10,583 nucleotides of DNA, from NCBI GenBank assembly GCA_902495545.1, contig CABUXM010000071.1, forward strand, positions 1 to 10,583, given 5' to 3'. How positions within the stretch are numbered: the stretch's first letter is position 1; the number at the start of each line of letters is the position of its first letter. Of this stretch, positions 1 through 6,014 are shown piece after piece. Origin of the DNA: an uncultured Collinsella sp. GTDB lineage: Bacteria; Actinomycetota; Coriobacteriia; Coriobacteriales; Coriobacteriaceae. Below the pieces are notes generated by a model. That model saw only the letters and a list, made by a program, of their open reading frames with translations, searched no databases and was not told the origin of the DNA. Position numbers and translations under genes: made by a program.

Positions 1-1
1 C

Positions 2-766
2 GGCACGTACAGCTCCATCGAGCCGTTCGTCGAGGAGTACGTCTGCGAGCACCTGGGCCTGGTCCACGATCCTCTGTCCACGCAGGTCATCAGCCGCGAT
101 CACCATGCCTACCTTGCCGGCGTGCTTGCCACTACAGCGGCCACCTGTGAGCGCATCGCTACCGAGGTCCGCAATCTGCAGAAGACTGATACGCTCGAGG
201 CCGAGGAGCCGTTCCGTAAGGGCCAAAAGGGCAGCTCAGCCATGCCGCACAAGCGCAACCCCATCACCATGGAGAAAGTCTGCGGTCTGTCGCGCGTCGT
301 GAAGTCCAACGCCCAGGTTGCCTTCGATAACGTCGCCCTGTGGCACGAGCGTGACATTTCGCACTCCTCTGCCGAGCGCGTCGCCCAGGCCGATAGCTTC
401 ATCGCCCTCGACCACATGTTCCAGTGCCTCATCCGCGTTATCGACGGCCTGCAGCTGTATCCCGCCCGCATGATGGCCAACCTCAATAAGACCCGCGGCC
501 TCATCTTCTCTTCCAAGGTACTGCTCGCCCTCGTCGACACGGGCATCACCCGCGAGGACGCGTACGCCATTGTGCAGGAGAACGCTATGGCAACCTGGCA
601 CGAGGTACAGGATTGTGTCTCCGGCCCCACCTTTAAGGAGCGTCTCGAGGCCGACCCGCGCTGCACCGTCAGCCAGGAGAAGCTCGACGAGATCTTTGAT
701 CCGTGGGACTTCCTCACCCGTATCGACACGGTCTTTGATCGTCTGGAGCAGCTGAGCTTCGAGTAG
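2..766 (+). CDS. purB: Adenylosuccinate lyase, C-terminal part (5' end outside window)
   Basis: Adenylosuccinate lyase is a cytoplasmic enzyme of the fumarase/aspartase superfamily. It removes fumarate from SAICAR and from adenylosuccinate in purine synthesis. The visible 254 codons begin GTYSSIEPFVEEYV, an internal PurB segment. The superfamily signature GSSAMPHKRNPI lies at nt 230-265 (fragment residues 77-88); by family comparison its second serine, S79, is the catalytic base in the mobile loop. The helical C-terminal domain follows and ends LEQLSFE at a TAG. Usual family length is about 430-480 residues, so roughly the first half, including the N-terminal histidine motif, lies upstream of base 1. 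No frameshift is seen. A strong terminator sits 43 bases downstream, so purB ends its transcript. Identification is secure; only the start is missing. Confidence 0.96.
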   Translation, partial: GTYSSIEPFVEEYVCEHLGLVHDPLSTQVISRDHHAYLAGVLATTAATCERIATEVRNLQKTDTLEAEEPFRKGQKGSSAMPHKRNPITMEKVCGLSRVVKSNAQVAFDNVALWHERDISHSSAERVAQADSFIALDHMFQCLIRVIDGLQLYPARMMANLNKTRGLIFSSKVLLALVDTGITREDAYAIVQENAMATWHEVQDCVSGPTFKERLEADPRCTVSQEKLDEIFDPWDFLTRIDTVFDRLEQLSFE

Positions 767-808
767 GCTGGCTTTATTCGACCGCTTGCGGATACATTTC
801 AACCATTG

Positions 809-842
809 GCGCCTTGCCCGTCTTGGGCGAGGCGCTTTTTTT
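809..842 (+). terminator. Rho-independent terminator of purB
   Basis: An 11-bp stem is formed by GCGCCTTGCCC (809-819) and GGGCGAGGCGC (825-835), with one G-U pair and a 5-base loop. Seven T residues follow (836-842). It separates purB from the sensory operon and is one of the clearest signals in the window. Confidence 0.93.
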
Positions 843-844
843 CG

Positions 845-872
845 TTGCTGCCGCAGGCTCCGGTAATAGAAT
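845..872 (+). promoter_or_regulatory. Possible promoter of the binding-protein/cyclase operon
   Basis: TTGCTG (845-850) and TAGAAT (867-872) are 16 bp apart. The -10 matches TATAAT at five of six positions; the -35 matches TTGACA only at TTG. The site lies between the purB terminator and the GTG start at 908, where a promoter is expected. The weak -35 would suit regulated expression, but this rests on consensus matching only. Confidence 0.35.
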
Positions 873-907
873 GAAAATTCGGCTGCTGTTTTGATGAAAG
901 GAGGCAC

Positions 908-1744
908 GTGCCCAGACGTATTAAACGAGGCGCTATCGTCTCGCTTGTGCTCATGCTCTTTGTTGCCGTCTGTGCGGGCGCCCTGACGTATACCGTTCGA
1001 CGCAGTCCTTCCTCCTCGAATGAAGCCGATAAAGATCTCCCGGTGCTCAAGATTGGCGTTACGGATAATGACCCCTATGTGTATGTCGATACCACAGGCG
1101 ATTACGCCGGTATCGATATCGATATCGCCCGCGAGGCCTGCAAGCGTGCTGGAACCAAACCGCAATTTGTTGACATATCTTGGAATGATCGCGATCGCCT
1201 GCTCAAAAACGGCGATATCGATTGTCTGTGGTGCGACTATTCGCCCAATTATCGCGAAGACGATTATTACTGGACTGAGCCGTATCTGACCGTGACAGTC
1301 TCGGTCGCCGCCAAGAAAACGAGTGGTATCAAGGGTTTGACGTCTCTCGACGGAAGCAAGACCATTGCGGTGATTGCGGGCTCGGTGAGCGAACGCCGAT
1401 TGCTCGCAGGGGATCTGGAAATCTCGCCGGACGTGCAAATCAAATCGTATGGTTCTGCCGAGCTCTGCAAAGCCGCCCTCGCCAAAGGGTATGTCGACTG
1501 TTGGATGGCGGACGTTCAGCAGCTTGACCGACTTGTTGCCCAGCATCCCGGCCTTTACCGCGTGTTCGCTGACAACGTTATGACAGTTGATCTGGGCGTC
1601 GCGTTTGATGACAGCTATGAAGGACCGATCGTAAAGGAGCTCAATACCGCATTGTTTGCCATGGATCGAGATGGCACGATTGACCGTATTGTGGGCAATT
1701 ACAAGACAGGAGCGACGACGGGCGGGCAAGGAGCAAATTCATGA
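908..1744 (+). CDS. Membrane-tethered family-3 solute-binding protein (amino-acid-type)
   Basis: This 278-residue protein resembles periplasmic amino-acid-binding proteins (SBP_bac_3). A basic start (PRRIKR) and one hydrophobic segment (about residues 9-30) are followed by a two-lobe binding domain (about 44-268). Typical motifs are LKIGVTDNDPYVY (47-59), the IDIDIAREACKRAG helix (69-82), and NGDIDCLWCDYSPNYRE near 101-117. By family comparison R116 should bind a ligand carboxylate and D202 (in VDCWMAD) its amino group. Cys22 lacks a proper lipobox (VAVC), so anchoring by an uncleaved signal is likelier than lipidation. The GTG start at 908 follows AAAGGAGG (897-904) by only 3 bases; no other in-frame start keeps the signal segment. 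No permease or ATPase is nearby, and the gene overlaps the cyclase by 4 bases. I infer a sensory ligand receptor; the ligand is unknown. Confidence 0.85.
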   Translation: MPRRIKRGAIVSLVLMLFVAVCAGALTYTVRRSPSSSNEADKDLPVLKIGVTDNDPYVYVDTTGDYAGIDIDIAREACKRAGTKPQFVDISWNDRDRLLKNGDIDCLWCDYSPNYREDDYYWTEPYLTVTVSVAAKKTSGIKGLTSLDGSKTIAVIAGSVSERRLLAGDLEISPDVQIKSYGSAELCKAALAKGYVDCWMADVQQLDRLVAQHPGLYRVFADNVMTVDLGVAFDDSYEGPIVKELNTALFAMDRDGTIDRIVGNYKTGATTGGQGANS

Positions 1745-3540
1745 CAACTGATGAGCACCGCTTGCATCGAAAGTCTCTGACCGTCATAGCTGTCGGCGTT
1801 ATTGTCAGCGCTGTCTTGTTAGGCCTGTTGTATACGGTTGGAACCCATCGCTGCCTCGAAAAAACGCTTGGGTTTGGCCAAGAAACCATGGTGTTTTTGG
1901 AAAACGCTTGCGAAAAATATGACCGCTACGAACAGGGGAGAAAAACCGAGGAGACGCACGATTTGCTCGCCGCGGTCGAATCATTTGCAACGTTCCTGTC
2001 CTCTGATCGCGTTGAGGTTAACGACGACCTTATCGAGCAATTTGTCCATGCCGAGAACCTTTCGGGGCTGATGGTCATGGACTCCGATGGCCATATGGCT
2101 GCCCACTACGACATCGATGGTCGCGATCCGCTCATGTTGTGGCGAGATGAGTTGGCCTGTTCGCCGGTCGCATCGATGTATCAAGGTTCCAAAGTGACCT
2201 ACTCAACTGTCGATGAGCGCCGTGGTGTCGTTTTTGCCGTCTGTGCTGTTCCGTATGGCGACGGCGTTGCCCTGGCATACCGCTCACTTGTTTCCGATAC
2301 GGCGGACGACTATTCATATGCCATAGCCGACGTGCTTTCGAACAGTACCTTCCACCAGGGTCCCACGGTGCTTGTTATGGAGGATGCGGAGATTGTCTCA
2401 TCCAACAGTGCCGATGCTGACGTGTCGCTCGCCCGACTCCTCACCAGCGTAGGAGTTGAGTGGAAAGACGACGGCCTGACGCGCATCGAATATCGAGGAG
2501 ACGAATGGTATGCCGTGCGTGCGGCATATAAGGACTACCGCCTGTTTGCGCTATATCCCAAATCTGAGGTCATGTCTGACAGGATTTCATTTGTCGCCGT
2601 CGGCGTCTTGGTGTGCCTTGCGTTTTGGGTCGTGGTGCTGTTGGCTCGAAATATCGTTGACCACCGCAATTTGGTCGAAAAGGATAAACAACTCGGCATT
2701 ATCAATGCCATAAGCGCCATCTACGATTCGACCTTCCTTTTGCATCTCGACACCCTCGAGATCGAGGGAATCAATATGTCGCCGGCGATAGCGAAGATAT
2801 TTGCCGAGCACAACGAGGCATATGACTTTATGGACACGGTCTGCCGGGATATCGTGAGCCCCGAAAGCCGCGAAGCGGTTGTGGGACTCGTAGATATAAG
2901 TACGCTTCGTGAACGTATGGAGGGCGTACCGTACTTGGCTGCCGAGGTGCGAGATTGTCGAGGTGCTTGGTACTCGCTACAGGTTGTCCCCCAGCATCGC
3001 GATGAGCAAGGCCGGCTGGAGTCGGTCGTCGTGGCGACGCACAACATATCGATGGTCAAGCATGCCGAGGAGCTGTCATACCAAGATAAACTGACGGGGC
3101 TTCGCAACCGTAACTATCTTGAATCGCGCGGAGATAGCCTGGTAAACGAGGGCTTGCCAGTGAGCGTGATTATGGTGGACTGCAATTATCTCAAGCGGAC
3201 CAACGACATCTATGGTCACGAGATGGGGGATGAACTGCTGCGACGGACGGCGTCCGTGCTGCGGCGGGTGGCTGGTGCGGATTACCTGCCGATGCGCGTT
3301 GGCGGCGACGAGTTTTTGCTGGTTTGCCCCCATACTGACAACGAGTCTGCGCTCGGGCTGGAACAGGATCTTCGTCTCGGTCTTGCCGCAGTAAGTGATG
3401 AGGCCCTGACGGTCAGCGCGTCGATTGGCGTGGCGACCGTCGAGACGGCTGGAAATACGCTGGCCGATGTATATCGTGTCGCCGACCACGATATGTATCG
3501 GGAGAAGCGCGTGGTTCACGCACAGGGTACGGACTGCTAA
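1741..3540 (+). CDS. Two-TM sensor diguanylate cyclase (GGDEF domain)
   Basis: This 599-residue membrane protein should make cyclic di-GMP from two GTP. TM1 spans about residues 13-34. An extracytoplasmic region of about 245 residues follows, with two Cache-like halves (LSGLMVMDSDG and later VLVMEDAEIVSSN), then TM2 (282-302). A short helical linker leads to a PAS-like region (about 315-440), which includes a WYSLQVVP strand and a REGION-END of the form VVVATHNIS. The GGDEF domain starts at DKLTGLRNR (449-457) and contains VDCNYLKRTND, YGHEMGDELL and an intact GGDEF at 521-525, so catalysis is expected. The inhibitory RxxD site is absent: positions -9 and -6 are Gly and Tyr. AAGGAG (1728-1733) lies 7 bases before the ATG, and the ATGA overlap with the binding protein implies translational coupling. 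No EAL or HD-GYP domain is present. The PAS call is less sure than the GGDEF call. Confidence 0.92.
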   Translation: MTTDEHRLHRKSLTVIAVGVIVSAVLLGLLYTVGTHRCLEKTLGFGQETMVFLENACEKYDRYEQGRKTEETHDLLAAVESFATFLSSDRVEVNDDLIEQFVHAENLSGLMVMDSDGHMAAHYDIDGRDPLMLWRDELACSPVASMYQGSKVTYSTVDERRGVVFAVCAVPYGDGVALAYRSLVSDTADDYSYAIADVLSNSTFHQGPTVLVMEDAEIVSSNSADADVSLARLLTSVGVEWKDDGLTRIEYRGDEWYAVRAAYKDYRLFALYPKSEVMSDRISFVAVGVLVCLAFWVVVLLARNIVDHRNLVEKDKQLGIINAISAIYDSTFLLHLDTLEIEGINMSPAIAKIFAEHNEAYDFMDTVCRDIVSPESREAVVGLVDISTLRERMEGVPYLAAEVRDCRGAWYSLQVVPQHRDEQGRLESVVVATHNISMVKHAEELSYQDKLTGLRNRNYLESRGDSLVNEGLPVSVIMVDCNYLKRTNDIYGHEMGDELLRRTASVLRRVAGADYLPMRVGGDEFLLVCPHTDNESALGLEQDLRLGLAAVSDEALTVSASIGVATVETAGNTLADVYRVADHDMYREKRVVHAQGTDC

Positions 3541-3556
3541 TCTTGCCCCACTAGTC

Positions 3557-3587
3557 CAAGCATCGTAGGATGTTGAATCGGTGCTTG
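3557..3587. repeat. Inverted repeat after the cyclase gene
   Basis: CAAGCATCG (3557-3565) and CGGTGCTTG (3579-3587) form a 9-bp stem with one G-U pair and a 13-base loop. No T run follows, so it is a poor intrinsic terminator. It could be a weak terminator, an mRNA 3'-end stabiliser, or an operator for the gene at 3653. Confidence 0.5.
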
Positions 3588-3611
3588 CGATAATAAGTCG
3601 GCCCAGGCGGG

Positions 3612-3617
3612 GATAAT
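3612..3617 (+). promoter_or_regulatory. Possible -10 element upstream of the TSCPD gene
   Basis: GATAAT matches TATAAT at five of six positions and lies 36 bases before the ATG at 3653. The nearest -35-like sequence, TTGCGA (3585-3590), is 21 bp away, too far for a standard promoter. A second GATAATA copy (3589-3595) lies just upstream, so the assignment is ambiguous. Confidence 0.25.
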
Positions 3618-3652
3618 AGACGTCTGAAATTTCTTTCTGAGAGGGGATCTCA

Positions 3653-3916
3653 ATGATTAGCTTTGACTACAAGCCTCAGGGCGTGTGCTCTCACAATATT
3701 CATCTCAATCTTTCCGATGACGGCAGCAAGGTACTGGGCGTCGAGTTTACCGGCGGCTGCGATGGCAACCTTAAGGCCATCTCCAAACTGGTCGAGGGCG
3801 CTCCTGCCGACCGTGTGATCGAGGTTCTTGCCGGCAATACCTGCGGCATGAAGAAGACCTCTTGCGCCGATCAGCTTACGCGCGCTATCGAGGCCGCCCG
3901 CGCCGAGATCGCCTAA
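3653..3916 (+). CDS. TSCPD-domain protein (TIGR03905-like), four cysteines
   Basis: This 87-residue protein has the short form of the TSCPD fold. Four cysteines are spaced as in that family: C12 (GVCSHNI), C36 (TGGCDGN), C64 (GNTCGMK) and C71 (TSCADQL). The TSCPD domain is otherwise known as a cysteine-rich, probably metal-binding tail of B12-dependent ribonucleotide reductases; free-standing versions, common in anaerobes, have no established function. A metal- or nucleotide-linked role is inference. The length is normal for the free-standing form. The ATG at 3653 follows AGAGGGG (3640-3646) by 6 bases. Its TAA overlaps the next ATG by one base (TAATG), so the two genes are probably co-translated. 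No ribonucleotide reductase gene is in the window. Confidence 0.86.
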   Translation: MISFDYKPQGVCSHNIHLNLSDDGSKVLGVEFTGGCDGNLKAISKLVEGAPADRVIEVLAGNTCGMKKTSCADQLTRAIEAARAEIA

Positions 3917-5127
3917 TGGGTATCGCCGACCACATCAAGAACGGAATATCGCGCCGCGGCTTTGTGCTCGGTGGAGCTGCCGTGGGCGCTACCACGGTGT
4001 TTGCCGGATGTTCGAAAAAAACAGGCACCAGTGATGATGCCGCTGGCGAGCCGCAGGTTATCAAGGACGATTCGAAGATTGTCTCGATCACTGATGAGTA
4101 CGAAGCTGTTGATATCGATCTTGAGCCCACGGCCTCGTGGACGCTGCCGCTGGGCACGCTGCTGTACTACTGCGATGGCGACTACGCTGCCGCGATGATG
4201 GCGCCTGCTTCTGCCCTGCATGCCAATACGCTTGGTGTGCTCAACCTGGGCGATGGCTCGCTTACCACACTTATCGAGGATCCCGTTGAGGGAACCGGTT
4301 ATGCGTTTTACGACGTCCGCGCGGGTGATGGCGTGTTCGCGTGGGTCGAGATGAACTTTGCCAATGCGTCTTGGAAACTCTATGCGCAAAACCTTGCAGG
4401 CTCCTCCCTTACCGGCAACGCTGTCGAGCTCGACCGCGGTGGCGAAAACTACGATCCGCCGCTCTTCACAGCGTATGGGTCGTCGGTCATCTGGTATAAG
4501 ATGCCTTCGTCCGGCGGCAGCAAGACGAGTAACGATTCGTACTGCTACCGTCAGTCGCCCAGCGAGTCCAAGCCTGAGACTATTTGGAAGTCGACGGGCC
4601 GCTTCGCATCCGCCCCGCGTGTGAGCGACGGCATCCTGACCATCTCGCCCCGCGTGCACAATGATGAGGGCGTCTATTACGGTATGACGGCGATCGACCT
4701 GACCGACGGCAACAACACCAAACGTGCCCAGCTAGTTCTTCCCTCGTCAGTCTCGCCTTTCGAGGCCGTATATATGGGCGATACCTTCGTGTTTTCTATC
4801 GAGGCGACCTATAGTGGCGTGGGCAGCCTGGGCAACATGGGCACGTATATCGGTAATGAGGGAGGGCCGTATCTCTTCCTGTCACGCGAACCTCTCGCAT
4901 GTGTGGCTGGCAAGAAGAATAAATACCTTGTTAAGGTCCAGGCATCGCATTTCCTGATCGACACCTCTGCCAAGACCTATGGTTCGCTGCTGTCGCCCGA
5001 CCGCGCTTTGGAGTATGGCGATTATCCAGCTACGGCGGGAAAGTCGGACTCATTCCTTACGTACGCCACGGTGCGCAACAGCCAGGGTATACCAGAGACA
5101 GTCACTGCACGCCTATTCTCTCTTTAA
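3916..5127 (+). CDS. Twin-arginine (Tat) signal lipoprotein of unknown function
   Basis: This 403-residue exported protein has a Tat signal SRRGFVLGG (residues 12-20), a hydrophobic stretch rich in Gly and Ala, then FAGC with Cys32 in a lipobox-like position. Folding in the cytoplasm, Tat export and lipid anchoring are therefore predicted. After a polar linker (about 33-65) the mature part is rich in Gly, Ser, Thr and aromatics, with recurring short beta-like segments such as GVFAWVEM, SSVIWYKM, DTFVFSIE and SFLTYATV. This suggests a beta-propeller-like fold, but I recognise no enzyme motif. Longer in-frame starts inside the TSCPD gene (for example near 3862) are less likely: the ATG at 3916 overlaps that gene's stop (TAATG) and puts the Tat motif at the usual distance from the start. 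The local Shine-Dalgarno is weak, so it may depend on coupling to the upstream gene. Confidence 0.85.
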   Translation: MGIADHIKNGISRRGFVLGGAAVGATTVFAGCSKKTGTSDDAAGEPQVIKDDSKIVSITDEYEAVDIDLEPTASWTLPLGTLLYYCDGDYAAAMMAPASALHANTLGVLNLGDGSLTTLIEDPVEGTGYAFYDVRAGDGVFAWVEMNFANASWKLYAQNLAGSSLTGNAVELDRGGENYDPPLFTAYGSSVIWYKMPSSGGSKTSNDSYCYRQSPSESKPETIWKSTGRFASAPRVSDGILTISPRVHNDEGVYYGMTAIDLTDGNNTKRAQLVLPSSVSPFEAVYMGDTFVFSIEATYSGVGSLGNMGTYIGNEGGPYLFLSREPLACVAGKKNKYLVKVQASHFLIDTSAKTYGSLLSPDRALEYGDYPATAGKSDSFLTYATVRNSQGIPETVTARLFSL

Positions 5128-5186
5128 GCTTAGAGGGGTTAAAAAGGCGCCAACAGGGGAATAAACGCGTTGTAATTGTGAGTACC

Positions 5187-5225
5187 GCCCGCCGAGCTGC
5201 CGCGTCATAGCGGCATCCGGCGGGC
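5187..5225 (+). terminator. Strong GC-rich hairpin without a U tail (terminator or mRNA structure)
   Basis: The outer stem GCCCGCCG (5187-5194) pairs with CGGCGGGC (5218-5225). After a small internal loop, TGCCGC (5198-5203) pairs with GCGGCA (5210-5215) around the 6-base loop GTCATA. The 14 base pairs are all Watson-Crick. The sequence after it is not T-rich, so the usual rule for intrinsic termination is not met. It lies between the Tat lipoprotein and the response regulator, so it may still end the upstream transcript or act as a regulatory structure. Confidence 0.45.
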
Positions 5226-5235
5226 TCAGGTGCGT

Positions 5236-5241
5236 TAAAAT
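5236..5241 (+). promoter_or_regulatory. Possible -10 element of the two-component operon
   Basis: TAAAAT matches TATAAT at five of six positions and lies 39 bases before the regulator ATG. No TTGACA-like element is found about 17 bp upstream; that place is taken by the right arm of the hairpin at 5187-5225. A promoter here would rely on an activator or on the -10 alone. Confidence 0.3.
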
Positions 5242-5280
5242 GGGCTTGTTCTTAGCTAATTGAGACAGGGGGGCCGTGTT

Positions 5281-6003
5281 ATGGCTTCAGATGCAAAAAA
5301 GATTCTGCTGGTCGAGGATGAGAAGGCAATCCGTGACGCCGTCGCTGCCTATCTCGAGCGCGAAGGCTACTGGGTTGTGGGCGTCGGCGACGGCCAGTCC
5401 GCGATCGAGGAGTTCGAGAAGCATCAGTTCGACCTGGTCGTGCTCGACCTTATGCTCCCCAAGATCCCCGGCGAGCGCGTTTGCCGCACCATTCGCGATA
5501 CCTCGGATGTCCCTATCATCATGCTGACGGCTAAGGGCGAAATCGAGGACCGTATTATCGGTCTTGAGCTCGGCGCCGACGACTATCTGATTAAGCCGTT
5601 CTCGCCGCGCGAGCTCGTCGCCCGCGTTCGTGCTCTGTTCCGCCGTGCCCATCAGGCCGACGAGCCCGCCGTCGAGGTACTCGACTTCGGCGATCTGGTC
5701 ATCGATATCTCGGGCCACAAGATCTTGGTCGAGGGCAAGGAAGTCGATCTGACGGCTTCCGAGTTCAAGCTGCTCACCACGCTTGCCCGCCATCCTGGCC
5801 GTGTGTATAACCGCATGGAGCTGGTCGAGAAAGTGCTCGGGTATGACTTTGAGGGTTACGAGCGCACCATCGACAGCCACGTGAAGAACCTTCGCGCCAA
5901 GCTGGGCGATGATCCCAAGAAGCCCAAGTGGCTCTACACCGTCCATGGTGTCGGCTATCGTTTCGAGGCTCCGGCCAAGACCGATAAGTCGGACGAGAAA
6001 TAG
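5281..6003 (+). CDS. OmpR/PhoB-family response regulator
   Basis: This 240-residue cytoplasmic transcription factor is activated by phosphorylation. The receiver domain (about 6-118) has all the active-site residues: acidic pair E12/D13, phospho-acceptor D56 in VVLDLMLP, T83 in MLTAK, switch Y102 and K105 in YLIKPFS. The winged-helix DNA-binding domain (about 139-232) includes LTASEFKLL, the recognition-helix region TIDSHVKNLRAKLG and YTVHGVGYRFE, normal for the family in order and length. The ATG at 5281 is preferred: AGGGGGG (5267-5273) lies 7 bases upstream, while an in-frame TTG at 5260 has no ribosome site. The kinase gene starts 11 bases after the stop, so the two form a pair. The paralogue (PhoP-, MtrA- or other type) and target genes cannot be told from sequence alone. 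Confidence 0.95.
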   Translation: MASDAKKILLVEDEKAIRDAVAAYLEREGYWVVGVGDGQSAIEEFEKHQFDLVVLDLMLPKIPGERVCRTIRDTSDVPIIMLTAKGEIEDRIIGLELGADDYLIKPFSPRELVARVRALFRRAHQADEPAVEVLDFGDLVIDISGHKILVEGKEVDLTASEFKLLTTLARHPGRVYNRMELVEKVLGYDFEGYERTIDSHVKNLRAKLGDDPKKPKWLYTVHGVGYRFEAPAKTDKSDEK

Positions 6004-6014
6004 GGAAATCACAT

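Noticed and set aside
236..1729. Minus-strand open frame of 497 codons opposite purB and the binding-protein gene
   Set aside because: It runs through a strong terminator and two genes on the other strand, and no family motif is seen. It is a codon-bias shadow.
3862..3915. Longer start for the Tat lipoprotein, inside the TSCPD gene
   Set aside because: It adds a basic Arg-rich tail before the Tat signal and overlaps a conserved protein in another frame. The TAATG junction at 3916 gives a normal Tat signal.
5260..5280. TTG start for the response regulator
   Set aside because: The ribosome site AGGGGGG lies inside this extension and fits the ATG at 5281; receiver domains normally begin a few residues before KILLVEDE.
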